Source of the DNA: JACVRM01 sp963809765
GTDB lineage: Bacteria; Actinomycetota; Thermoleophilia; Gaiellales; Gaiellaceae
Direction: 5' to 3'
DNA: 64,000 bases
Assembly: GCA_963809765.1 (NCBI GenBank)
Contig: CAWEKT010000001.1
Span: forward strand, 372,001 to 436,000
Shown: positions 51,658 to 59,716 of the stretch, piece by piece
Layout: each line of letters opens with the position of its first letter
Position numbering within the stretch: the stretch's first letter is position 1
The notes under the pieces: model-generated
Told to the model about the DNA's origin: nothing
The model's input: only the letters and a program-made list of their open reading frames with translations
The model's database searches: none
Position numbers and translations under genes: made by a program

Positions 51658-52901
51658 GCTCCGGTGCGGCGGCGTCGAGCTCGAACGCGGCGTGCAGCGC
51701 CTCCACGGCGCGCTCGACCTCGCCGCTCGGGATGTGACAGGCGATCTTGATCGGCGACGTGGTGATCACCTCCGGCGCGATGCCGAGGTCGTCGAGCGTC
51801 GCGAACGCTTTCGCCGCGACGCCGGGGTGGCTCTTCATTCCCGCTCCGACCACGGACACCTTGCCGAGGTCGTCGCGCGACGACCACGGCGCGTCGCAGC
51901 GCTCGAGCACGGCCGCAACGTCGGCGTGGTCGCCGTCGGGCGCCGAGAAGACGATCTCGTCGCCGGTCTGGAGGATGGTGTCGACGTTCACGCCCGCCTC
52001 CGCCAGCTCGCTGAACAGCTTCGCCGCCCGCACGCCCGTCACTCGGTAGAGCGTCTCGTCGAGAGCATGGGTGACGCCGGAGATCATCGCTCGCTCGAGC
52101 ATTGGATCGTCCTCCTCGACCACCCACGTCCCCTCGGTGCTGCTGAAGGCCGAGCGGACGTGGAGCCTGACCGCGTGGTTGCGCGCGAACTCGACTGAGC
52201 GTAGCTGGAGCACCTTCGCGCCAGAGGCGGCGAGCTCGAGCATCTCGTCGTAGGAGAGCGCGTGCAGCTTCCGCGCCGAGGCGACGATGCGCGGGTCGGC
52301 GGTGAACACGCCCTCGACGTCCGTGTAGATCTCGCAGCGGTCGGCGCCGAGCGCGGCCGCGAGCACCACCGCCGTCATGTCGGAGCCGCCACGCCCGAGC
52401 GTCGTGACCTCGTGCGCTGTGGAGACGCCCTGGAAGCCGGCGACGAGCACGATCCGCTCCTCGTCGAGCGCCTCGTGGATCCGTGCGCGCGCGGACGTCC
52501 ACGATCTTGGCCTTGCCGTGGGCGGTGTCGGTGACGATTCCGGCCTGCGAGCCGGTCAGCGAGATCGCCTGGTGGCCGAGATCCTCGATCGCCATCTCCG
52601 CCAGCGCGCAGGAGATCCGCTCGCCCACCGAGATCAGCATGTCGAGCGCGCGCGGCTTCGGGCGTGGCGAGACCCGGCTGGCCAGCTCCACCAGCTCGTC
52701 GGTCGTATGTCCCATCGCCGAGAGAACGCCGACGACGCGGTTGCCCTGCTCGCGCGCTGCGACCAGCCTGCGCACGACCCGGAGCAGGCGGTCGACGTCG
52801 CCGACGGACGTGCCGCCGAACTTCATCACCACCGTCCCCGTGCGGGCGTGCGGCTCGTCGCCGGCGAGCGCCGGAACGGCCTCGAACTCGGTCGCCGCCA
52901 C
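51644..52901 (-). CDS. lysC: Aspartate kinase LysC (frameshifted)
   Basis: Phosphorylates aspartate at the head of the Asp amino-acid family. VVMKFGGTSVGDVDRLL, SAMGHTTDELVELA, SVGERISCALAEMA, TTLGRGGSDMTAVVLAAAL and EIYTDVEGVFTADPRIV make the kinase domain; two ACT domains follow (VTGVRAAKLFSELAEAGVNVDTI; VSVVGAGMKSHPGVAAKAF), so feedback by Lys/Thr is expected. One extra base near 52490 breaks the frame. TACACT lies 6 nt before the GTG start (leaderless). Confidence 0.94.
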
Positions 52902-52936
52902 GGCGACAGTGTAGGGAGGCGCCCCGGCGGTCCCGG

Positions 52937-53551
52937 CTAGATGTCCAGCACGAAGTCGAACTGCGCCAGCCGGCGGCCGCCGGAGCGGCGCCAGCGCGAG
53001 ACGAGGCAGTCCGGCGTGTAGATGCCGTCGGCGCGGTTCTGCGAGACGCCCGGGAAGAACAGCTGTGTGGTGAGCACCGGCTTGCGGGGCGCCTGCACCT
53101 TGACGTGGATGTGCTTGGTGCGGCCGGGGTAGAGGCCGGGCACCACGGTCAGCAGCTGGTAGCGGCCGCGCGCGTCGGTGAACTGGTGGCCGCGGAAGCG
53201 GTAGCCCTGGTTGTCGTACGCACCCCGCGCGTCGCACTGCCAGAAGTCCACCAGCGCCCGCTTGACCGGCTTCCCGGCGGTGGTCAGGACGCGCCCGGTC
53301 AAGAGCAGGCGCGTGCCGGCCGCCCCGGAGGCGAGGATCGTCGTCCGCTTTGGCGAGTTCGGCGTGAAGTAGGGGCCCTCGGTCAGCTCGGGTGTCGGGT
53401 CGTCGTCGGCGTCGGCCAGCTCGGGGGTGGCGGCGAGCGGCAGGGCGGCGGCCGGCTCGGTCTCGAACAGGTCGGCGTAACGGAGCGCAACGGCCGCGGC
53501 GGGGAGCGCCAGGCCGGCGGCGAGTAGTCGGCGGCGGGTGAGGTCGTCCAT
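52937..53551 (-). CDS. Secreted intradiol ring-cleavage dioxygenase-like protein (Tat signal)
   Basis: About 204 residues. The start MDDLTRRRLLAAGLALPAAA is a twin-arginine signal. The mature part has the intradiol (protocatechuate 3,4-dioxygenase beta) fold: LTEGPYFTPNSPKRTTIL, LTGRVLTTAGKPVKRALVDFWQCDARGAYDN, then the iron-site RGHQFTDARGRYQL and YPGRTKHIHVKV. Exported intradiol-like proteins are common, and their substrates are mostly unknown. It is divergent from the alcohol dehydrogenase gene. Confidence 0.85.
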   Translation of the reverse strand: MDDLTRRRLLAAGLALPAAAVALRYADLFETEPAAALPLAATPELADADDDPTPELTEGPYFTPNSPKRTTILASGAAGTRLLLTGRVLTTAGKPVKRALVDFWQCDARGAYDNQGYRFRGHQFTDARGRYQLLTVVPGLYPGRTKHIHVKVQAPRKPVLTTQLFFPGVSQNRADGIYTPDCLVSRWRRSGGRRLAQFDFVLDI

Positions 53552-53606
53552 CGCCGGCACCTTCGCACACCAACCTGAGGATCTTCTGAAAGTTCAGACT
53601 GAGCCC

Positions 53607-54564
53607 GTGCGGGCGATGGTGCTCGACGCGCCGGGCCGGCCGCTCGCGGAGCGCGAGCTGCCCGCTGCCCGAGCCGGCCGCCGGCCAGCTGCTCGTCACC
53701 GTGCACGCCTGCGGCGTCTGCCGTACCGACCTTCACGTCGTCGACGGCGAGCTGCCCGGGGTCAGGCACCCGCTCGTCCCCGGCCACCAGGTGGTCGGCA
53801 CGACCGCGGACGGGCGCCGCGTGGGCGTGCCCTGGCTCGGCTGGACGTGCGGCGAGTGCCGGTTCTGCCGCAGCGGGCGCGAGAACCTCTGCGACCGTGC
53901 GCGCTTCACGGGCTACACGCTCGACGGCGGCTACGCCGAGTACCTGGTCGCGGACGAGCGCTACTGCCTGCCCGTGCCGGAGGGCTTCGGCGATCTCGAG
54001 GCGGCGCCGCTCCTGTGTGCCGGTCTGATCGGCTTCCGTGCGCTGCGGCTGGCGGGCGACGCCGAGCGACTCGGCCTCTACGGTTTCGGCGCCTCTGCGC
54101 ACATCGTCGCCCAGATCGCGCGCTGGCAGGGACGCCGGGTCTTCGCGTTCACACGCGGCGACGATGCGGCGGCGCAGGAGCTGGCACTCGAGCTCGGCGC
54201 CGAGTGGGCGGGCGACTCGCTCGGCCCGGCGCCCGAGGAGCTCGACGCCGCGATCATCTTCGCGCCGGCCGGCCCGCTCGTGCCCGCCGCGCTGCGGGCA
54301 GTCGCGAAGGGCGGCTCGGTGGTCTGCGCCGGCATCCACATGTCGGACATCCCCGCGTTCCCGTACGAGCTGCTCTGGGGCGAGCGGGTGCTGCGCTCGG
54401 TCGCCAACCTCACGCGCGCGGACGGCGAGGAGCTGCTGCGGCTGGCGCCCGAGGTCCCGATCCGCACCGAGATCGAGACCTTCGAGCTGGGGGAGGCGAA
54501 CGAGGCCCTCGACCGGCTGCGCGCGGGCCGCGTGCGCGGCGCGGCGGTGCTGCGCGTCAGCTGA
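53607..54564 (+). CDS. Zinc-dependent alcohol dehydrogenase (frameshifted)
   Basis: A medium-chain dehydrogenase. The catalytic zinc site CGVCRTDLHVVDG and PGHQVVGTT, the structural zinc loop CGECRFCRSGRENLC, and a degenerate NAD loop (LYGFGASAHIVAQIA) are present. It is close to the AdhA/zinc-ADH subgroup that ends in EANEALDRLRAGRVRGAAVL. One extra base near 53670 separates the first 20 residues (MRAMVLDAPGRPLAERELP) from the rest. GTG start. Confidence 0.87.
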
Positions 54565-55825
54565 GCGACTCGGCGACCTGCAGCAGCTCGTCCCGGCTGA
54601 GGTCGCCCGTCACGGTCACGACCAGATCGTCGGTCAGCGCCCAGACGTGGGGAGTCGCGCCGGGGTCGACGACCAGCTCGCCGGTGATCCCGTCGAGCGC
54701 GCCGCCTGTGAAGGTCACCTGCTCGGGCCGGCCGGCGAGGATGCCGACCGTCACCGGGTCGATCCAGGCCGAGCGGTCGGAGCCGATCTCGCGCGTCGTC
54801 ACGGTGATCCGGTCGAGGCCGCGGCGGAAGGAGAGCGAGACGACGTTGCGGGACTCCGGGTTCTGCCGCTGCTCGCTGCCGGTCGGGCGCGAGCGGAGGG
54901 CGACTGCAACCGCGGCCAGTTCGAAGCCCCTCGGAAGTGCGGTCGGGACGAGCGGCTCGTAGCCGGCGACTCCGGCGACCTCGCCCAGCCGGACGCGGCG
55001 GAAGCCCATGTCGTAGCGCACCGCGGCGTCCTGTCCGGCGCTGCGCCGGAGCCGGAACCGGTTCGCGGGGGCGCTCTCGCCCACCCGCAGCCCTTCGACG
55101 CGCCACTCGTCGAGGACGCGGTCGCCGCGCGAGCGGACGGAGCGAACGGGCACGCCGGTCTCGCGGTCGACGGTGATCGCCCGCTCCTCGCCTGGATTGC
55201 CGGTCGGCGTGCGCAGGAGCCAGGCCGGCCGGCCCTCGTACTCGACCTCTTCGACGTCGGCGTTGCCGGCGGTCGCGAGCGTGCCGACGACCGAGCCCAG
55301 GCCGCGATCGACGACCCACGGCGACGCATCTGCGTCGGGCGGGCCGGGCGCGATGCCGACGCGCTCGACGAAGCTGGGCCCGTCCGAGTACGACTCGACG
55401 TTCGTGAGCGTGTCGTACGCCAGGTCGCCGGCGCCCGCGAGGCTGGTGATGCGGAAGTTGCCCTGTTCGTCGACGACGAAGCGCCAGCGGGACTCGCCGC
55501 CGCCCTCGCGGTTGACGAAGACGCCCTGGAGCGTGCCAACGGACGACAGCGCTTTCGTCACCGTGGCCCGGATCTCGGCCGCGGTCGCCACGTCCGACTG
55601 ACCGGGCAGCCCGACCGCGAGCGTGGCTGCGACGACCAGCAGCGCCGCCAGGCCGCCGGCCAGCGCCAGCCGTCCGCCGCGGCCGCGCAGCCAGCCGAGC
55701 CGCGCCGGCCGGGGCTGCTCGAGCCGCGCGCGCAGCCTCAGCTCGAAGCCGGGGAGGTGCTCGGGCACGGGCAGCGCGCGCAGCGCCTCGCCGAGCTCGT
55801 GGTCGCGTTCGGGTGTCTCGATCAC
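54557..55825 (-). CDS. RseB/LolA-like envelope protein with N-terminal anti-sigma-like segment
   Basis: A 422-residue protein. The cytoplasmic N-terminus (DHELGEALRALPVPEHLPGFE), one membrane helix (LALAGGLAALLVVAATLAV) and an exported LolA/RseB-like domain (VTKALSSVGTLQGVFVNREG; DEQGNFRITSL; WLLRTPTGNPGEERAITVD). The GTG start overlaps the stop of the ECF sigma gene, so it is the natural partner of that sigma factor: a membrane anti-sigma factor or a signal protein acting with one. Confidence 0.75.
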   Translation of the reverse strand: MIETPERDHELGEALRALPVPEHLPGFELRLRARLEQPRPARLGWLRGRGGRLALAGGLAALLVVAATLAVGLPGQSDVATAAEIRATVTKALSSVGTLQGVFVNREGGGESRWRFVVDEQGNFRITSLAGAGDLAYDTLTNVESYSDGPSFVERVGIAPGPPDADASPWVVDRGLGSVVGTLATAGNADVEEVEYEGRPAWLLRTPTGNPGEERAITVDRETGVPVRSVRSRGDRVLDEWRVEGLRVGESAPANRFRLRRSAGQDAAVRYDMGFRRVRLGEVAGVAGYEPLVPTALPRGFELAAVAVALRSRPTGSEQRQNPESRNVVSLSFRRGLDRITVTTREIGSDRSAWIDPVTVGILAGRPEQVTFTGGALDGITGELVVDPGATPHVWALTDDLVVTVTGDLSRDELLQVAESLS

Positions 55826-56385
55826 CGTTGCTCCAGCTCCTCTCTGTCGCCGGCCAGCGCAGCCCTGAGCGCCCGGTGGGCGCGGGTCAGGCGCGAGCCG
55901 ACGGTGCCGGCGGGGATGCCGAGCACCTCGCCGGCCTCGGTGTAGTCGAATCCCTGGGCGTCGACGAGCAGCACGGTGGCGCGCAGGTCGGGCGGCAGGG
56001 CTGCCAGGGCGGCCGCGAGGTCGAGCCGCGAAATCTCCGCCAGCTCCACGTCGGCGCCCGCCACCGCGTCCGCCTCTCGCAGCGGCAGCGTCGGGCGGCG
56101 TCGGCGGAGCTCGTCGAGGCACGTGTTGTAGACGATGCGGTACAGCCAGGTGCGCAGCGACGAGCGGCCTCGAAACGAGCCGAGCGCGCGGAAGGCCTTC
56201 GCGAGCGCCTCCTGCAGCACGTCATCCATCGCCTCGCGGTCGCCGAGCAGCCGAAATGTGAGCGCGCGCAGCTCGCGGTCGTGCTCGGCGACGAGCGCGA
56301 GGAACGCATCGACGTCGCCGGCGCGGGCACGCGCCGGCTCGGGGTGGGACGGATGCTCGGCCGGCCGGTTCGCCACTGCTTGCAC
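55822..56385 (-). CDS. ECF-family RNA polymerase sigma factor
   Basis: A 187-residue group 4 sigma factor. Region 2: FRLLGDREAMDDVLQEALAKAFRALGSFRGRSSLRTWLYRIVYNTCLDELRRR. Region 4: ALPPDLRATVLLVDAQGFDYTEAGEVLGIPAGTVGSRLTRAHRAL. Linked by a 4-bp overlap to the membrane RseB-like gene, the usual layout of a sigma/anti-sigma pair. Its signal is unknown. Confidence 0.93.
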   Translation of the reverse strand: MQAVANRPAEHPSHPEPARARAGDVDAFLALVAEHDRELRALTFRLLGDREAMDDVLQEALAKAFRALGSFRGRSSLRTWLYRIVYNTCLDELRRRRPTLPLREADAVAGADVELAEISRLDLAAALAALPPDLRATVLLVDAQGFDYTEAGEVLGIPAGTVGSRLTRAHRALRAALAGDREELEQR

Positions 56386-56451
56386 ACCCCGTTAGACGCG
56401 GGCTCGGGGCGAATCCTTCACGACCGGGGAGACGGCGCTCGCCGTCGGTTG

Positions 56452-57042
56452 CTACATCTCGCGGCGCCCGGAGAGTGCGCGGCCGAGGGTCACCTCGTCC
56501 GCGTACTCGAGGTCGCCGCCCACGGGCAGGCCGCTCGCGAGCCGGGTGACGCGGACGCGGTCGCGCAGCCGGTCGGCAAGGTAGGCGGCCGTCGCCTCGC
56601 CCGTCATGTTCGGGTTGGTGGCGAGCACCACCTCGGCGACGCCGTTTCGCTCGACGCGCTGCAGCAGCTCGTCGATGCGCAGGTCTCCCGGGTCGACGCC
56701 GTCGAGCGGCGAGAGCGCGCCGCCGAGCACGTGGTAGAGGCCCCGGTACTCGGCCGTTCGCTCGAGCGAGATGACGTCGACCGGCTGCTCGACGACGCAG
56801 ATGACCGTGTGGTCACGGCGCGCGTCCTGGCAGATCGCGCACAGCTCCTCCTCGGTCAGGTTGCCGCACTCGCCGCAGAAGCGAACGCGCTCCTTGACGT
56901 CCGAGATCGCAGAGGCGAGCGCGCCGGCCTCATCACCTGATGTGCGCAGGATGTGGAAGGCGAGCCGCTGTGCCGTTCGCGAGCCGATGCCCGGGAGCCG
57001 GGTGAGCTGCGCCACGAGGTTGTCCACTGCCGGCGAGATCAC
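56452..57042 (-). CDS. recR: Recombination protein RecR
   Basis: A 196-residue protein of the RecFOR pathway that loads RecA at gaps. N-terminal helix-hairpin-helix LTRLPGIGSRTAQRLAFHIL, C4 zinc finger (FCGECGNLTEEELCAIC), Toprim VICVVEQPVDVISLERT and YHVLGGALSPLDGV, and ATNPNMTGEATAAYLADRL. The frame is intact. TACGCT lies 6 nt before the GTG start. It is separated from dnaX-ybaB by the ZIP and M29 genes. Confidence 0.96.
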   Translation of the reverse strand: MISPAVDNLVAQLTRLPGIGSRTAQRLAFHILRTSGDEAGALASAISDVKERVRFCGECGNLTEEELCAICQDARRDHTVICVVEQPVDVISLERTAEYRGLYHVLGGALSPLDGVDPGDLRIDELLQRVERNGVAEVVLATNPNMTGEATAAYLADRLRDRVRVTRLASGLPVGGDLEYADEVTLGRALSGRREM

Positions 57043-57222
57043 GCCAGGAGCGTAACCGTCCCCGACGGACGTGCCGCCTCCGGCTCAGGCTTCGCGCACC
57101 TGTCCCGATCGGCGACGTCCGGCCGGACACGGGCGGCGGCGCAGCGCCTCGAACCAACGCCAGGGACTGTCCCTCAGAAGTGTCCCGAACGGCCATGGCG
57201 TTCGTCACGAAGGTGTCACAAG

Positions 57223-57231
57223 TTGTCCACA
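57223..57231 (+). promoter_or_regulatory. DnaA-box-like site in the recR-aminopeptidase intergenic region
   Basis: TTGTCCACA is the actinobacterial DnaA box consensus. It is a single copy within the 313-bp space 57043-57355, which otherwise holds the palindrome AGGGACTGTCCCT (57162) and the two divergent promoters. One box does not make an origin; it may be regulatory or chance. Confidence 0.3.
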
Positions 57232-57355
57232 GCGAGGGTCAGAAGCGGCTCGGCTGCGTACGGTGGGGCCCACTGAGGCCTGGCCGGGCAGGTGGAACAC
57301 GCCGCGGAACGGGGGAGTCGCCCCTGCGCTCGGACGCCGAAGTACAGTCCGCCGG

Positions 57356-58579
57356 ATGCCGACCCGCGAGCAGATCGACCAGTACGCCCGGCTCCTCGTC
57401 GAGGTCGGGGCGAACGTTCGCTCCGGACAGGACGTCGTCGTCTACGGCTGGGTCGAGCATGCGCCGTTCGTGCGAGCGGTCGTCCAGGCGGCGTGGCGGG
57501 CGGGCGCCCGCTTCGTCGAGACCCAGTACGTGGACGACCACACCCGCCGCGCGCTCGCCGAGCACGGCGCCGAGGACGTGCTGGACTGGACGCCGCCGCA
57601 TGCGCTCGCGCGCCTCCAGGACTGGGCGGATCGTGGCGTGGCCATGATCCAGCTGATCGGCGACCCCGACCCGACGCTGATGCAGGGCCTCGACCCGGGG
57701 CGCGTCGGCCGGGCGCAGCCGCGTGAGCAGTACCGGCTGCTGCGACAGCTCGGGAACCAGGGCAGGTTCGCCACCGCCATCGGCGCCTGCCCGACCGAGG
57801 GCTGGGCCCAGCGTGTGTTCGGTGAGCCGGACGTCGAGCGGCTGTGGCAGGAGATCGCGCACGCAGTACGGCTCGACGAGCCCGACCCGGCCGCCGCCTG
57901 GCGCGCCCACATCGCAGAGCTCAAGCAGCGCGCCGGCTCGCTGACGGCCCGACGCTTCGACGCCGTCCGCTTCCACGGAGCCGGCACCGACCTGACCATC
58001 GGGCTGCTGCAGCGCTCGCGCTGGATCGCCGGTACGGCGACGACCGCCTGGGGCCAGGAGCACGCTCCGAACCTGCCTACCGAGGAGGTGTTCACGACGC
58101 CCGACCGCAGCCGCGCGGAGGGTGTCGTCCGGGCGACGCGGCCGCTCGTCTGGTTCGGGTCGATGATCAGCGGCCTCGAGGTCGAGTTCAGCGACGGGCG
58201 GGCGACGCGGGTGACGGCGAGCGAGGGCGAGGAGTTCGTCCGTGCCCAGATGGACGCGGACGACGGCGCCTCGCGGCTCGGTGAGGTCGCCCTCGTGGAC
58301 GGCTCGTCGCGCCTCGCCGACTCGGACGTCGTCTTCTTCAACGGCCTGTTCGACGAGAACGTCACCTCCCACGTCGCCTACGGGTCCGCCTACCTCGACG
58401 CGGTCGAGGGTGCGAGCGGGCTCGAGAGCGCCGAGCTGTCCGCCCTCAACGTCAACCAGTCGGGCATCCATGTCGACTTCATGGTCGGCGGCCCCGAGGT
58501 GGACGCGGACGGCCTCGATGCGGACGGCCGCGCCGTTCCGATCATCCGCGAGAATCGCTGGGTGCTCGCCGAGCGCTGA
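57356..58579 (+). CDS. M29-family metallo-aminopeptidase (AmpS/thermophilic aminopeptidase)
   Basis: A 407-residue peptidase. QIDQYARLLVEVGANVRSGQDVVVYG starts the M29 fold; LPTEEVFTTPDRSRAEGVV (catalytic Glu region), GLEVEFSDGRATRVTASEGEEF and a C-terminal His/Asp set (GEVALVDGSSRL; FNGLFDENVTSHVAYGSAY; NQSGIHVDFMVGG) complete the dimetal site. It removes N-terminal residues from peptides. The ATG follows TACAGT by 7 nt (leaderless). The frame is intact. Confidence 0.92.
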   Translation: MPTREQIDQYARLLVEVGANVRSGQDVVVYGWVEHAPFVRAVVQAAWRAGARFVETQYVDDHTRRALAEHGAEDVLDWTPPHALARLQDWADRGVAMIQLIGDPDPTLMQGLDPGRVGRAQPREQYRLLRQLGNQGRFATAIGACPTEGWAQRVFGEPDVERLWQEIAHAVRLDEPDPAAAWRAHIAELKQRAGSLTARRFDAVRFHGAGTDLTIGLLQRSRWIAGTATTAWGQEHAPNLPTEEVFTTPDRSRAEGVVRATRPLVWFGSMISGLEVEFSDGRATRVTASEGEEFVRAQMDADDGASRLGEVALVDGSSRLADSDVVFFNGLFDENVTSHVAYGSAYLDAVEGASGLESAELSALNVNQSGIHVDFMVGGPEVDADGLDADGRAVPIIRENRWVLAER

Positions 58580-59305
58580 TCAGCCGGCCGTGAGCAGGAA
58601 GGCGAGCGCGAAGCCGAGCACCGTCACCAGGCCGACCGCGCGCCCGCCCTCCTCGAAGGCCTCCGGCATCATCGTGTCCGCGAGCATGACCAGGATCGCC
58701 CCCCCGGCGAACGCCTGGATGACGGCGATCGTGTCGCCCGACGCGCCGTCGAGGGCCACGTAGCCGACTGCGGCCGCCAGCGCGGAGACGGCCGCCACCG
58801 CACCCCAGATCCCGAGGATGTGGGCGCCTGTCGCCCCGCGGCGGCGCATGCCAACTGAGGCCGAGAGCGACTCGGGGATGTTGGAGAGAAAGACCGCCGC
58901 GACGAAGGCCAGCCCGACCTCGCTGCCCTCGAGCAGGCTGACGCCGATCGCGACCGACTCCGGGATCCCGTCGAGGAGAGCGCCGAGAACGAGCGCTGCC
59001 GGCATCAGGGTGTCGCCCGGCGGCGTGCTGCGCTTCCGATCCTCACCCCCGGTGCGGTCGATCAGCCAGTCACCGACGTAGAAGGTGAGTGCACCGGCGG
59101 CGAGGCCGAGTGCGACCGCATCGCGGCCGCCCTGGCTGAACGACTCGAGCGTGAGCTCGAAGGCGAGGGCGCTGATCAGGACGCCTGCGCCGAAGCCCAT
59201 GATCAGCCCGAGCGTGCGCTTCGACGGCGTCGCCACAAGGCCGATCACCGCGCCGACGAGAAGGGCTCCGCCTCCGACGAAGCCCCAGAACGCAGCCTCG
59301 AGCAC
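58580..59305 (-). CDS. ZIP-family metal transporter
   Basis: A 241-residue membrane protein with about eight helices. The ZIP metal-site helices are seen: LGALLDGIPESVAIGVSLLEG and AVFLSNIPESLSASVGM, the paired xxxPES motifs. There is no His-rich loop; a charged loop (RTGGEDRKRSTPPGD) divides the halves. It probably moves zinc or another divalent metal. TAGTCT lies 6 nt before the GTG start. Confidence 0.88.
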   Translation of the reverse strand: MLEAAFWGFVGGGALLVGAVIGLVATPSKRTLGLIMGFGAGVLISALAFELTLESFSQGGRDAVALGLAAGALTFYVGDWLIDRTGGEDRKRSTPPGDTLMPAALVLGALLDGIPESVAIGVSLLEGSEVGLAFVAAVFLSNIPESLSASVGMRRRGATGAHILGIWGAVAAVSALAAAVGYVALDGASGDTIAVIQAFAGGAILVMLADTMMPEAFEEGGRAVGLVTVLGFALAFLLTAG

Positions 59306-59358
59306 GTACGGAGACTACGACCGCGGTCGCGCCGAGCGCGGCACTGGTGGACGGCGGT

Positions 59359-59682
59359 CTAGAGCCCGGGCAGGCCGAGGCCGGGCGGGAGGTCGAGACC
59401 GCCCATGGCGCCGCCGAGCTTCGACTGCGCGAGGCTCTCGGCGGAGCGAAGCGCCTCGTTCACGGCGGCGAGGACGGTGTCCTCGAGCAGCTCGGCGTCG
59501 TCGGGGTCGATGGCCTCGCGGGCGATCTTGACCTCGAGGATCTCGCCCGCGCCGGTCGCCTTGACGGTGACCATGCCGCCGCCGGCCGTGGCCTCGACGG
59601 TCTCCTTGGCGAGCTCCTCGCGCGCCTTCTCCATCTGCTCCTGCATCTGCGCGGCCTGGCGCATGAGCTGATTGAGATCCAT
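59359..59682 (-). CDS. ybaB: YbaB/EbfC nucleoid-associated protein
   Basis: A 107-residue DNA-binding protein: MDLNQLMRQAAQMQEQMEKA (long N-terminal helix), TVEATAGGGMVTVKATGAGEILEVKIA and DDAELLEDTVLAAVNEALRSAESL, the whole YbaB pattern. It directly follows dnaX, as in most bacteria (dnaX-ybaB-recR). The Gly/Pro-rich C-terminal tail is common. Confidence 0.95.
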   Translation of the reverse strand: MDLNQLMRQAAQMQEQMEKAREELAKETVEATAGGGMVTVKATGAGEILEVKIAREAIDPDDAELLEDTVLAAVNEALRSAESLAQSKLGGAMGGLDLPPGLGLPGL

Positions 59683-59716
59683 GACTGGCGGAGCTTAGCG
59701 GGCGCCTCGAAGGTGC

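Noticed and set aside
57043..57355. Possible replication origin near recR/dnaX because of a TTGTCCACA box
   Set aside because: Only one box, no AT-rich unwinding region, and no dnaA, dnaN or gyr genes nearby.
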